Shown: positions 35,592-47,117 of the stretch, in pieces | How positions within the stretch are numbered: position 1 is the first letter of the stretch | Layout of the letters: the number at the start of each line of letters is the position of its first letter | From: Setomelanomma holmii | Taxonomy: Eukaryota > Ascomycota > Dothideomycetes > Pleosporales > Phaeosphaeriaceae | Length of the DNA stretch: 64,000 nt | Assembly (NCBI GenBank): GCA_010015745.1 | Contig: ML978168.1 | Span: forward strand, 1 to 64,000 | Direction: 5' to 3' | Notes under the pieces: model-generated | Told to the model about the DNA's origin: nothing | Databases searched by the model: none | The model's input: the letters and a program-made list of their open reading frames with translations, nothing else | Program-made: the position numbers and the translations under genes

Positions 35592-37268
35592 CTACGACTT
35601 CTTCATCTTCACACTCCTCTTGTTCTCCACGACAGTTGCATTGACCTTCTCAATCGCCTCACGCGCCCCGTCCCATTTCTTCCTCTTCCCCTCAAATACC
35701 CGATATATGTGCGGCGTCCATATACCGTCGATCAACAGGTTGCAAAACTTCAGATTTCTGAGCCAGAACCACCATCCCGTCCAGCCATATCCCAGGTATT
35801 CAATGACGCCAGTACCACCCAAATCGTCCATGGTTCTAGTCCACTTCCCAGGGTTGACGTTGCCAGGCGAGAAGTTGTAGCCTCGAGAAGCCTGGCCCGC
35901 AATCCAGGTATGATGCGTTTCCACGTCGTGAATGAGTTGCGCTCTAGACGGGAGCCTTGACGCGCCCTTCCAGACCTGCGATATAGCCATTGCCGCCATA
36001 TCGAAGATCATGAACCCTCCCGCTGCGAAGTGCACATTTCCCAAAAATGCCAAGCTCTCAGGCCTTTCTAGCGAGAACACATTGTTCCAGAGTCGGAACA
36101 GCGATTTACCATTCGAGCCTTGTGCCGTGGTCCATTCTGCTGTGGGAGGAGCAGTGGGGTCGAAGCGCGGATCGATTATGCTGAAGTCAGACTTGTAGCC
36201 CGTGCACCATATTATCGCATCCACCTCGACCTTTCTTCCGTCCTCGAGCTCGACTTCGGTACCGCTGAGGATGCGCTTCAGACCTTTTGTGGATCTCATG
36301 CTTCCACTCTCGAGACAGTCAATCAGGTTGTCAGAGACAAGAGGCACCTTTTGGGCTGGCTCAAAGCCCCACTCTGGACGTATCTTGAAGCTCTTGTTCT
36401 GCATATTCTTCAGCATGCTATCGAAAGCTCCCTCACCCCAACGCGGAAACATGCGTAAGACCAGGTTCAGGATCGTGAATAGACGGAGAGATTGCGTGTG
36501 GTCGATGGGTCGGCCATTCAAGCTGCGAGGTAAGACGCGTGCGCCATGTCGATGCGCAAGGTAGATCTTTTCTGCTGTACCGACGAGCTGCGTCGCGGTG
36601 TCTGCCGCGCTGTTACCAAAGCCGACGACCATGACTCTCTTTCCCACGAAGTCTGTGGGTCTCTTAAACGCTCGGGCGTGGACACTCATGCCTTTGAACT
36701 TACCCATACCCTCAACTGCAGGAATATTCGGGAGCCCGATCATGCCGCCGATGGCGATGCACACTTTGTCGTAGTAGCTGTCCTTGCGGTCATCTATCTT
36801 GACGACCCATTTCTGCTGCACATCGTTGAAGACAATCTGCTGAACGGGGCACTTAAGCTGAACGTATGGTTCTAGGCCGAAGTGTTTGGCATAGCTGACC
36901 AAGTAGTCATGAACTTGCGCTCCTGTTGGATATGATGGAACGGCTATCACAGTTCAGCTGGCATCGCCCTTGATGGTATAGCGACTAACATACCTTCAGG
37001 ATACGGAAAGTCTGAAAAGCAACCCTGTACGTGGGTAAGCTCCCATGAACGTAGAGTACTTAGAGTATAGACCTACTCGTTCTTTCGATATGTTCACGAC
37101 AGTCGTGCTTAGAACTGATGTCTGATCATCCTCCGAGTACTTCCACAATCCTCCGATGTAGCTGTTCCGCTCAAACCCAGTCACATCAAATCCCTCTTCC
37201 TTGAAGTTCTTGAGAGCGACCAGTCCAGCAGCACCGAGCCCTATCACAGCAACAGATATGCGCTCCAT
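35592..37268 (-). CDS. flavin-dependent monooxygenase (FMO / dimethylaniline monooxygenase-like)
   Basis: Oxygenates soft nucleophiles or ketones with NADPH, O2 and FAD. Three exons (37268-37077, 37024-36994, 36943-35592), the middle one only 31 nt, encode 524 residues with consistent phases. The FAD-binding GxGxxG is in VAVIGLGAAGLVALK at residue 6 on. GFDVTGFERNSYIGGLWKYSE and TTVVNISKERGCFSDFPYP follow. The FMO-type signature is VHARAFKRPTDFVGK, and the NADPH-binding motif VMVVGFGNSAADTATQL comes next. CTGYKSDFSIID is the ATG/C-type closing motif. A C-terminal hydrophobic patch (GYGWTGWWFWLRN) may touch membrane. The substrate is unknown; GFA and permease genes on the same strand may belong to the same pathway. 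Confidence 0.93.
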
Positions 37269-38023
37269 ACTGGTAGTTCCTTGTCTTGTGAGCAGTAATG
37301 CGAAGAGCTGGACGCTGAAGACGGTGGTTCGCCACCTTGCTCAGTTGAGCTTCCACTATCGAGCCATATGCAGCTTCAGGAATGAGGGAAGATGGTGATG
37401 GACAATCTTAAAGGACAAATTTTCTGAAAAGTAGAGTGCGATGGGATGGGCAACATGGTTCGTTGGAGCTGGAACCGCGCCGCACAGGTGGCCTAAGCAG
37501 GGACGACCCACAGTAAGATCAAGAAGCAAGTGCTAGTGCAGACATTCTGCACATGTTTCCTGTACTATCGCGACGTCTTGTACGAGCAAGCCAATGATTT
37601 AGCGTGTTTAATCACGACTACCTTCGAGGAGTGCGTTCGGTGTGACGCCCCGCTGTGTGGCGCAATCTGAGGCTGTGCTGATCCCGCAGTCGAGGCATCA
37701 ATTGCACATAGCGCCGTCCTCCAGTGGGAACGAGACTCGCGAGGGCTGAGTGCAAAAGTACGTGCGACAGAATATGGTGAGCAAGGCTGGTGGTAGACTA
37801 TTGCGCACGTAAGACGCGCGGTCTCTGAAGCGTCATTGGGCGCCGTTGCAGCTGCACAAGGCAGCAACAAACGTGAGCTACTCTCCAGCATCACCAGCTG
37901 ATGACGAGCTCCCACTTTAAGCTTTCCGTCCCGCGTCTTGTCAACGGGTTCTTTCTTCCTCGACAGTCTCGATAATCTTTGGCAAAATTTCCTTGGATCG
38001 TACATTACTGTAAACCCGCCACG
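37269..38023. other. divergent promoter region FMO / PPxY-rich protein
   Basis: About 0.75 kb between two divergent genes. No separate gene is seen. Confidence 0.4.
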
Positions 38024-40495
38024 ATGGCTACCAATCCAAACCTCAACATCAACCTTCCGCCACCATCAACATCGTCACAATCTAGCGCACCCTTCACACC
38101 GCGCCCGACCTCTTTTGTAGACGACTCGGATGCTGAGTTCGACCCAACACCTCTCCACAGCCCCAGAGGCGGGCCAGATTACGATGACCTCCCACCTTCC
38201 TATGACGAGGCACAGCATCAAGCTGTAAGCGACGCTCGACATGGCATAACTCCACTAGACCCGAATCAGATCGAAGCACATCGCCTCACCTTGAATGAAG
38301 GACCAAATCAACCAGAGATCTGGGAGTACCGCGTAAGAGGTGAACAGGTTGAAGAAGAGCGTGAGCAGGCACCTGAATATGGCAATATCACACGCGGCTC
38401 CGAAACAACAGTACCTGTTCAGCACGTCCAAAATACCGAGCACATCCCTGTGGGACGAGTTGGACCTGTTTCGCCACCTGCTCCAGACCCGGCGGCAGCG
38501 CTTCTTGATCGCGCTTTGAGTTTCACACGCCATGAGCCGGATGCTGATGTTCAGTATGCGCCGCGCCTCACCAGACCTATCGCACTTCCACAAGACATCC
38601 CAGATCATGGTCAAAGGCTTTTGGAACGTTCCCCAGTGCAGTTCTCCCGAGCCTACGCCAAGGCTCTCCATGCACACTCGATCCGGCCAGCCGAGTTCGT
38701 GGAGTTCCTAGATGGCCTCAACGCTTTGTGCGTTGCCGCGAATACGACTGTCACAGATCTGCTCTCCGAATCGCCAATGACCGATGCCACTCCGACTCTC
38801 GTCCACGATTATGTGCGATCGGCGAACGAAGGGTTCTTTGCTCCCCGCGGTCTGCGGGTCTCAATACAGTCGCTCTCCACCCTCATGGGCTGTCTCGCTG
38901 TCCCAGAAGAGAAAGGCCAGCAAGCAGGTGCCGTGGCCAGTGTCACAGATACCGCTAGTACTCCGAACAGAAGAGCTCAAGCCCTACACCCATGGATTGA
39001 AGCTCTGGAGTTTGATGTGCCTCAGCCCAGCGCACAAACTTCGCTTCTGCAATTCATGACCGCACGCCATAAAGAGCAGAAAGAGAAAGAGGGTAAGACC
39101 GGGGTCAATGTTGGATCTGAGGATCCGCCTGATTCCGTTCCGGATGTCGCAGCGCAGCGCTACGCTCCGCCTCATGCTGGGCCGCACGATCATTTTCGCC
39201 AAGGTCAAGGGCGATGTGGCCATCGTGGAGGACCTTGGACGCCTTTTGGTGCACCAGGTCATGGCCCCTTTGGTCCACATGGCAATGGTCCTTCTGGTCA
39301 TCCTGGTTGTGGCCCATTCGGTGGCGCTGGTCGCGGTCCGTCGGGGGGTCGTGGCCGTGGCCCTTTCGGCCCGCCAGGCTTTGGTGCTCATGGCCCTTCT
39401 TATCAGCGTGGACACGATCGAGGAGGACATTACTCAAGTGGACCTGGTCAGAATGAATGGTCTGCGTGGGGACGGAATCTTGGAAGATGGGGTGAAGAGT
39501 TTGGCAAAAGGATGGGTGATTGGGGACAGGAATTTGGCAAGCAGGCCGAAGTGTGGGGTAGAGATGTAGGCAAACGAGCTGAGACCTTCGGCGAACATGT
39601 GTCAGGTCGAGCTAGTGGCAATGGCACCAGAAGTAGGCCATCAGCAGGCCCGGCACAAGCAGGTGACGCACATCCACCAGGCTACGAAGAGGGCCCTCAT
39701 GCCCAGGAAACTGGCGTATTGCGAGGCGACATTAAGGAAAGTGTCGAACCTCCAACGTACGATACAGATGCCCATGGCAGGACTGCAGATGCCCATGGGA
39801 GAACCGCAGATGCCCATGGAAAGCTTGCAGATGAGCACGGAAGGCTTGCAGACGCATACGGTCGAGCTGCGGATGCCCTTGGTGAGACTGCAGCGAAGTC
39901 CAAGGATGATGATGACGCATCCTCTATATCGTCCGACTCCAGCGATTCGGACTCAGACTCGGACTCCGAGTCCGATGACCTCGACGATGAAGACGATCTC
40001 CCAGACGCGCAAGGCATCTTCCTCAAGCGCGTTCATTCCATTAACAAACAGGCCGAGGCTGCTGCCCAGAAAGGCAAGAAGTCCCGTGAAGAAATTGCTG
40101 CGGAGCGCGCTCTGGCTATCGAGAAAGCGCAAGACGAAAGGACAGCCTTGCAGCTCAAGATCGAGGAGAAAATCTCGAAGCGAAGTTTGAAGAGGGTGCT
40201 CAGACAGAAGCGTAGAGATCTTAAGCGCGAGCATCGACATAAGAAGCGCGAACTCAGAACGTCACATACTGGGAAGGGCAAGGCAAAGGCAAAGAAGTCG
40301 CCTGAATGGAAGGCAGCGAAGAAGGAATACAAAGATAAGAAGAAGGAGTTAAGGAAAGAAAAGTTGAAGCTCAGAAAAGAGATCAGAGAAGCACGAGCTG
40401 AGAGGATGAAGGCTCAGAGAAGTGTTGGCGTTGTTGGCAAGTCTGAGAGAGTTGATGATGTGGTTTGGGTGGTGATTGATAACCTGGGTACATGA
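38024..40495 (+). CDS. large low-complexity protein with PPxY motifs, Gly-rich part and basic coiled-coil end
   Basis: Single-exon protein of 823 residues, start at MATNPNLN. I do not recognise a named family. Order along the protein: a Pro/Ser-rich N-terminus with DLPPSYDEA, then a folded part (residues about 205-370) with YAKALHAHSIRPAEFVEFLDGLNALC and IQSLSTLMGCL. A His/Gly/Pro-rich segment (about 385-500) follows with GPFGPHGNGPSGHPGCGPFG-like runs. Next come HPPGYEEG and VEPPTYDTD, six DAHGRTA-like heptads (39767-39892), an acidic Ser/Asp run, and a highly basic helical C-terminus (KKSREEIAAERALAIEKAQDE and Lys/Arg/Glu repeats). Three PPxY motifs (PPSY, PPGY, PPTY) suggest binding to WW domains such as those of Rsp5-type ligases. 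This is likely a scaffold or adaptor; its location in the cell is unknown. Confidence 0.8.
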   Translation: MATNPNLNINLPPPSTSSQSSAPFTPRPTSFVDDSDAEFDPTPLHSPRGGPDYDDLPPSYDEAQHQAVSDARHGITPLDPNQIEAHRLTLNEGPNQPEIWEYRVRGEQVEEEREQAPEYGNITRGSETTVPVQHVQNTEHIPVGRVGPVSPPAPDPAAALLDRALSFTRHEPDADVQYAPRLTRPIALPQDIPDHGQRLLERSPVQFSRAYAKALHAHSIRPAEFVEFLDGLNALCVAANTTVTDLLSESPMTDATPTLVHDYVRSANEGFFAPRGLRVSIQSLSTLMGCLAVPEEKGQQAGAVASVTDTASTPNRRAQALHPWIEALEFDVPQPSAQTSLLQFMTARHKEQKEKEGKTGVNVGSEDPPDSVPDVAAQRYAPPHAGPHDHFRQGQGRCGHRGGPWTPFGAPGHGPFGPHGNGPSGHPGCGPFGGAGRGPSGGRGRGPFGPPGFGAHGPSYQRGHDRGGHYSSGPGQNEWSAWGRNLGRWGEEFGKRMGDWGQEFGKQAEVWGRDVGKRAETFGEHVSGRASGNGTRSRPSAGPAQAGDAHPPGYEEGPHAQETGVLRGDIKESVEPPTYDTDAHGRTADAHGRTADAHGKLADEHGRLADAYGRAADALGETAAKSKDDDDASSISSDSSDSDSDSDSESDDLDDEDDLPDAQGIFLKRVHSINKQAEAAAQKGKKSREEIAAERALAIEKAQDERTALQLKIEEKISKRSLKRVLRQKRRDLKREHRHKKRELRTSHTGKGKAKAKKSPEWKAAKKEYKDKKKELRKEKLKLRKEIREARAERMKAQRSVGVVGKSERVDDVVWVVIDNLGT
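39767..39892 (+). repeat. six tandem 21-bp units encoding DAHGRTA-like heptads
   Basis: In-frame 21-bp repeats inside the PPxY-rich protein: DAHGRTA twice, then DAHGKLA, DEHGRLA, DAYGRAA and DALGETA. The early units are near-identical at DNA level and the later ones diverged, so the array probably grew at its 5' side. Confidence 0.9.
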
Positions 40496-40990
40496 CTGAG
40501 ATTTTAAGAATAGGTAAGTTCGAAGCATTCTATTGGCTTATGGGAATGTACAATATCCAGTCATTGTATATGAAGCTTTCATGTCCCGCCCGAAATGGTA
40601 GAGTGCTGAGTCAGTATCGCCGTCTTGTCGCGACTTCTCCGGAGCGCGTTCCGATGTAATCTCTTGACAACAGCATCCATCGCGCTTTGCGACTCCAGCG
40701 ATTGCCAAATGGAGCACACATGTCATGCCTGCAACTTTTCACACAGGTGTCTCACTTTCCGTAAATTATCTCGTAATTGCCGTTCGACGAACGATGACGT
40801 CGCCATGACCTGCGATGTGTGACAACACGCAAACGCGCACGCGCACAAAGTGCCAAGGCTCAATGCCGACTCTGTCCACCAGACTTCTGAACCTTACTTT
40901 TGGCATATTGCTCTCTGTTACTACTTACACAGACTACTAACAAAGTCGACTCAGTAGCATCATTTGCCCTACGACTGACTAACCAGTACC
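40496..40990. other. intergenic upstream of DUF3292 gene
   Basis: Short region between two plus-strand genes; it probably holds the DUF3292 promoter. No gene seen. Confidence 0.4.
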
Positions 40991-42950
40991 ATGAATCCAC
41001 ACCAGGAGTCCGTCCAAGTGGACGAGTTCGACATTGGCCTCGATCGGTCGAACGTCACTAAGCAGGGTCAAATACAACTTCCACCTCAGGAAGTCCAACC
41101 TGTAGAGGACGATCCACCTTTTGAGCCTGTCGGCCGCTCGTCGTCCAACATGGTCAATGCGCTCAAGGAACGCAAGCACCACGCAGCTGTCAAGATTCGA
41201 CAAAAGCTACATATCAGCAAAGACTCAGATGATCTCAGCTCACATGCGCCAGTCTTAGCTAACGCTGCCGACACAAAATCAGACTCACGTTTGATGGAGA
41301 AGATCCCTGCGCCAGACAAGCACACGTTGAAGGACTTTGCGCACAATCCGGTTGACACAGTCAAGTCGAAAGTGTCGAACCAGGGAAATCAGCAAATTGC
41401 GGCAAACATCGCGGCTAAAGAGATATCTCATGGGCAGGAGGTCGATCTTGTTAATGCGCATGATAAGATCGGATGTGCAACGACGGAGAGCGAGAGACTG
41501 TTGGCTATCCAGGACGTTTCGCATTTGCTAAAGGAGAGACAGAGCACATATGCAAGGTGGTCACTCGATCGTCATGTGATGAAGGTACGGCAGCTTCCAC
41601 GGGAGACGATGGTGCAGAAGACGCCTGCGGACTTCCAGAGAAAGAATATCCGAGGAGAGCTGTTCATGGATTATAAGGCCTATTGGCAGCACGTGAGTCT
41701 ATGATTCTCATAGGTGTCGCAAATAGCGCCCACTAACACCTGCAGCAACTCGTATACTTTGCTCATATGTACGGAGGGCAATACATCGGCTTCGGCTCCG
41801 ACCCGCCCACACCATCCAAGGAGACCATTATGCCAAATATCGAACGCCTCATCGTTGCGACCTCGCCATTTCAGGAGCTCATCATGACGACGCGAAGAGT
41901 GTATCGCTGGGAGAGTCCACCTGAGACGATCAAGTATCTCCTGATCTACGTTGTGCTGTGGTACTTCAACCTGATCATTCCGGGTGTAGTGAGTAACATC
42001 GCTCCTCTTAAGAGGTGTTGACCATGATGCTAACATAAGATCAGATGTCGGCTGTTCTTTACCTAGTTGTTGAGCGTCGAGTCCATGGTAATACCCTAGA
42101 AGATCTACGCTCGGACATCAAGCACCGCGAAGATCAGCAACAAGCCGCCCTGTCGCTCAACGAGTTCATCGAGAAGCGTGGTGACGACAAGTGGGCCGAC
42201 GAAATTGTGGAAGTCGTCGGACCCTGGCTCATGGTGCAGCTTGCCGACATGGCAAACTTCTTCGAGTCTGTTCGTAACTTCTACGAATGGCGCAAACCCA
42301 CGCGCACAGCCGCCACACTCGGCGCGTTCGCATGCGTCATCCTCGTCATCCCATTCATTCCGCTATGGCTACTGGTGAAGTCGATTGGTCTAAGCTTCGG
42401 CTTCACATTCTTTGCCCTGTTCCCACTCGCCACCAACTTCCCCGAATACCGCCTCCTAGTCTCGCCAACGAAACGACTCTTCTGGAATATTCCCACGCAC
42501 GCCGAATGGGCCATCAAATACATCCAAGCCGAAGGCACGCGTTTCGCAGCAAACACCAACACCCAGACCAGCAATATCCCCTTACCATCCGCCATACCCA
42601 TCAAGACAACGCCCAAAGCCGCACAAGCGCAAGACTACGGCTTCTATAAATCACACTTTAATAAAGACACGGGCCACCTCATCATCAGCGCGACATCGTG
42701 CCGCTTCGTGTCTAACGTCGGACATATCGTGCATTTCGTCCTCGCGTACGAGCAGATCAATAGGGTTGAGAAGCAGGACCGTCAGGTGAAGAAGAATGTG
42801 CCGAGTAAATTGACGACGGACTCGGGGAAGGATTTGAAGCTGGTGACGAAGGAGGGGAAGGAGTGGGTGATGGAGAATTTGGAGCAGAGGGATGAGGCGT
42901 TTAGTCAGATTGTGGGATTTAGTCAGACAACTTGGCAGATTGTTTGGTAA
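40991..42950 (+). CDS. DUF3292-family membrane-associated protein
   Basis: Fungal protein of the DUF3292 family, function unknown. Three exons (40991-41692, 41746-41988, 42045-42950), all in phase 0, encode 616 residues. The N-terminal third is hydrophilic (ALKERKHHAAVKIRQKLHIS, RWSLDRHVMKVRQLPRETM). Then comes HMYGGQYIGFGSDPPTPSKETIMPNIERL. A first hydrophobic segment is KYLLIYVVLWYFNLIIPGVMSAVLYL, and a second pair near ATLGAFACVILVIPFIPLWLLVKSIGLSFGFTFFALFPL. The C-terminus (YKSHFNKDTGHLIISATSCRFVSN to the stop) looks like a GRAM/PH-like membrane-binding fold. The protein is likely bound to an internal membrane or lipid-contact site; this is inference. Introns are 53 and 56 nt with clear branch sites. 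Confidence 0.88.
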
Positions 42951-43669
42951 TATGGGAGGGGTTGGGTGGTATCGGTCGATGGAGAGTGTAACTTTGTTTC
43001 GAGCTTGGGTGCGTTGGTAAACCTGAGTTGTCTGAGAACTACCCGGATCTTCTGAGCACAGGACAATGATGCCCAAGCCTGTTCATTTGGTCTGGAGGCC
43101 ACGCGATGGCATGAGTAATAATGCTGGAGATGGGATCGTGCAATCGTGCTCAGTCTCAATCGATCGAGAATCGAGAATCAAAAGAGTGTTGTACTTTCAC
43201 GCCTGCTGGTGGTTTCAATCCTCTTCTATGCGTTTGAAGCTGGTCGCGTTGAGATTTGACGCGTCAAGGATGCAACAAGTCCGTGCGCGAAGAACTGGAA
43301 GTGACGTTCCTGACTGTAATCTCCTTTCTTTGACATCCAAACACCGGGTCACCTTTTCCGTGAGCTCCAGTGTCATCGTCGCAAAATCGCGACTCTCCGA
43401 TTATCTCAGGTCTCGTACGCTTACGATGGTTTCGTGAGCCTCGCACTAATGGCTGTAAACTCCGTTCTCAGATGGTGATCATCGCACAATGATCCATCGC
43501 GACCTCGACTGTAGAGCTGTCGGCCAGAAACGAGCCATCAAGAGGGTAACATGGCGTCTGCCGAGACTTCGAAGCAACATAGCGCCACAAAGTCCGGTCT
43601 TAAGTACTTCAAAGCTATGGGCCGCGCAGCGTTTTATCTTCGACGGCATAAACCTGTCGATACATCAAC
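42951..43669. other. intergenic between DUF3292 and EthD genes
   Basis: About 0.7 kb, short frames only. Confidence 0.4.
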
Positions 43670-44235
43670 ATGACCGACGCAGCAGAACAAGGCTGCATCC
43701 AAATCGTCACATATATTCGCCGCAGACGCGATCTAACTCAACGGCATTTGTACGAGCTTTGGGAGAATGTCCACGCACACAAAGTTATACTTTGGGCTGA
43801 GAAGCATGGCATACAACGCTATCAACAGGTATGCTGTCCTATCCATGACATACACTCTAAATGTGCTGACAAACCCGATCACAGATCCACGTCACCGGCT
43901 CCTTGGTCCCCATCGCCGCCACTGCTTCCGCTCCGAACGCGCTCAGCACCGGCGAACTCCCGATTACAGCGATCGAGTTCGATGGGATCGCCATGTTTCT
44001 CGTCCCTTCGCTCAAACAGTTCACGGAGGCGTTTCGAGACCCATACTATGTAGCGGTAATTGAGCCGGACGAGAGAGAGTTTTTAGATAAAGAAGGCCCA
44101 GGGATTGGGGTTATTGCGAGCTTTCAGGGCAAGATGGTTGATATGGTATGTCAGGGGAAGAGTACGGCCGAGGGTAACGGGAAGAGTGGGGAGTACAGGA
44201 AGCTGTTTGAGGAGTTTGAGAACAGAACACGATAG
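43670..44235 (+). CDS. EthD-domain protein
   Basis: Small protein of the EthD family (dimeric ferredoxin-like alpha/beta barrel). Members help degradative or biosynthetic enzymes and some act as cyclases or decarboxylases. Two exons (43670-43828, 43885-44235), phase 0, encode 169 residues. The domain begins with IQIVTYIRRRRDLTQRHLYELWENVHAHKV, in which the conserved F/Y-x-R-R and x-x-Y-E-x-W-E-N-x-H-A motif is clear. It continues over the intron as HGIQRYQQIHVTGSL and ends with ITAIEFDGIAMFLVPSLKQFTEAFRDPYYVAVIEPDE. There is no signal peptide. The function of this copy is unknown; it lies near a feruloyl esterase but on a separate promoter. Confidence 0.9.
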
Positions 44236-45109
44236 TGGCGTAGTTGAGGAAGCAGGAATGCGACAAGTTGCTTAGATACATTCTCAACCTGGAGCGTACT
44301 CGACAAATAACACGGGCCAGGGTCATGAAAAATGCATATATAGATTATGGTATGATATAATCTTCGCCAAGTGTGTAGCATCTACATCATTCATGGGCTT
44401 CAGCGTTGAAGCCGTATGCTTATATGTTGATTGCTGGCACACTCTATGTACGTGGGTGAGCAATGTTCGATCGCTCCTGCTTCACGTTGCTTTATCGGCG
44501 AAAACACACCGAAGCCAGTGACGCAACACCAACCGTCCTCACTCGCCCACAGCTTCCGGCCAACGCCATTTCCAGCCTCCAAAGTCTCTCAAATGCGGAG
44601 GAAATACGGGGAAGCACATTAAAATGTGCCGCCATCCTCGAACACGGCTCTTCATCGGCGTAAACACTGGACCCCGCTCGCTAAAATTTGTCGGCAAAGC
44701 TTTCGGGACATTGGCCGTCCTTTGTGGACTCCATCCATATGCACCCACCACATCGAGACCACATCCCGACCCTGGCATTCGACCTGGAGAAACGCCGCGG
44801 CAGGGCTTTTGGACGGATCGGTACTGAAAACACGTGCATTTTGCCTCGGCCAAGATGTAGCCCCGGCTGTTCGTCACGTTTCCTGGAGATGGGGCCGTTT
44901 CCTGCACGTTGTGCCTGCAGATCAACACGCGTTTCAATGATCTAGAGACGCGACCCTAGCACTTACCAGGGCCCAATATGAAGATGGTCCTGGTAACGTA
45001 GGGACGCTAGTGTTCAGATAAATTAGCGACCCATGCCCAGAGGAATACAAGATGTGGAGCGTCCCCCAAAATTTTATGCAGGTAGCACTGAACCACATCT
45101 CCTGCCAAC
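44236..45109. other. intergenic upstream of feruloyl esterase gene
   Basis: About 0.9 kb. Two sequences fit the CreA consensus SYGGRG: gcggag (44595-44600) and the reverse complement ccccgc (44672-44677). Two imperfect 17-bp direct repeats (around 44491 and 44650, tcggcgaaaacac against tcggcgtaaacac) lie 160 bp apart. No gene is supported. Confidence 0.4.
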
Positions 45110-46775
45110 ATGAAGTTCGATCAGTCCCTTTTAGCCTTTGTGCTGAATGCTTCCGCCATTCTAGCAAATCCGGTCGGTAGCAAGGGCGACTTCCAAGCGA
45201 AATGCGCCGCCATCGCGTCGAAACTTGCTATTCAGAATGGCAACGTTTACTTCTCTCAGTCCGTTACAGCTGGAACCAATCTTACGCTTCCTGATAACGA
45301 TCCATCATGCGCACAATCGTTCATTGTCGTGACGGCGGACATCTGTCGAATCGCTCTCTCAGTATCGACCTCCAAAACCTCGAACTTTAGTATGGAGGCT
45401 TGGCTGCCATCGAACTGGACTGGACGCTTTCTGTCCGGTGGCAATGGTGGTCTTAACGGCTGCATCAGTTATCAAGATTTGGCCTATACATCTGCTCTTG
45501 GATTCTCTGCAGTTGGCACGAACAATGGGCATAATGGAACAAGTGGCAGGCCTTTCCTGAACAATGCTGGTGTTGTGGAAGACTTCGCGTACCGAGCGTA
45601 AGCAATTTTCTGGCCTCAATCCTGTCGGATTATCATACTAACTTTCATGTAGACTACACACTGGTGTTGTGGTCGGCAAGAATATTAGCAAAGCCTTCTA
45701 TGGCAAGCAACACAAGAAGTCATACTACTTGGGATGCTCAACGGGTGGGCGACAGGGCTTCAAGTCTGCCCAGGCCTTCCCCGACGATTTCGATGGCATC
45801 GTTGCCGGCGCACCTGCTATTGCTTTCAACAATCTCACGTCCTGGAGCGGCCACTTTTATCTTTTGACTGGACCTCCCACCTCGTCAAGATTCGTTTCGC
45901 AAGCTCAGTGGCTCACAGTACATTCAGATGTGCTGAAGCAGTGCGATGCTCTCGATGGAGTTGTAGATGGAGTCATCGAGGACGCACTGCAATGCAATTA
46001 TGATCCGACCGGACTCACCTGTCCTGAGGGTACCACAAACTCGACGTCCTGCCTTACACCCACCCAAGTCAAGACCGTCAAAGCTGTGTACGAGCCGTTG
46101 TTCAATCGCCAAGGCGACATCACTTACCCTGGGCTTCAACCAGGTGCTGAGGTGGTGGCTTCGTTCGTCATTCTGAACGGCGTACCTTTCTCGTACACGA
46201 CGGACTGGTTTCGGTACGCGATCTACAACGACCCTTCATGGGATCCCACAACGCAAGATCTGGACGACTATGACTATGCTGCGAAGCTGAACCGTTTCAA
46301 TATTGAGACTTTTGATGGTGATCTTGGCGGCGTGCAGAAGCGTGGCACGAAGGTCCTGCACTGGCACGGTCAGATGGACCCCATCATCACCAGCGAGAAC
46401 TCCCCCAGGTACTACGAGCATGTCAGCGCTACCATGGGTCTGTCACCTTCTCAGCTTGATGAGTTTTACCGCTATTTCCTCGTCTCTGGAACTGGTCACT
46501 GTGGTGGCGGCGACGGCGCTCATGCTATTGGCCAGGGTACGGGTGAGGTAAACAGCCTTGATCCCAAAGAGAACGTATTGATGGCTTTGGTGGATTGGGT
46601 CGAGAACAAGAACGCACCAGAGACAATCATCGGCACCAAGTGGGTCAACGACACTCAGTCTCTGGGCGTTAAATTCCAACGCGCGCACTGCAAGTATCCC
46701 AAGCGGAATCATTACAAGGGTACAGGCGATCCGAATGTCGTGTCAAGCTGGGAGTGCATCGACGTGAAGCGGTAG
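45110..46775 (+). CDS. secreted tannase / feruloyl esterase
   Basis: Cleaves ester bonds of plant phenolics: feruloyl groups on arabinoxylan or gallate in tannins. A member of the tannase/feruloyl esterase B family. Two exons (45110-45597, 45653-46775) give 536 residues. The N-terminus MKFDQSLLAFVLNASAILA is a signal peptide. The catalytic serine sits in GCSTGGRQG (Cys191-Ser192) and the Asp in VLHWHGQMDPIITSENS. The His follows in SGTGHCGGGDG, where HC provides the Cys that pairs with Cys191 (the CS-D-HC motif). Other family marks are FLSGGNGGLNGCISY and NNGHNGTSG. Many N-glycosylation sites (for example NWT, NLT, NST) fit secretion. Substrate preference cannot be read from sequence. Confidence 0.94.
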
Positions 46776-47117
46776 TTACAGGCAGGCATAGAGCTTGGAA
46801 AAGGTAATATTCAAATACCTTCCAGTCAAAGAAAACGTTTGATTCCAGCTTGTATCTTATCGCCCATGTGATAGGCTCTCACACTGCTCACTTGCGTTTC
46901 TTTCCGCTCGGTTCCCACATTATCCGGACACATCAAGCCTCCACACCAATAGCCTCAACCACGCGCAACTGCTACTCAAGCAAACTCACTGCGATCAAGA
47001 GCTACAAGCAGATCTCATATCGATACTGCTGATTGCTGAAGCAAAACGTCGACTACTACTTCAACATATTCGAGTACAATCCCGCCTTCACCTCGAGCCC
47101 CTGCCTACTCCAGACTC
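46776..47117. other. intergenic between esterase and paralogue A
   Basis: About 0.3 kb; no gene supported. Confidence 0.4.

Noticed and set aside
35295..35960. 221-codon plus-strand frame
   Set aside because: Runs antisense over the conserved C-terminus of the flavin monooxygenase; a shadow frame.
44463..44945. Short overlapping frames with RRKH-like similarities before the feruloyl esterase
   Set aside because: The resemblance comes from the 17-bp imperfect direct repeat and not from a conserved protein.
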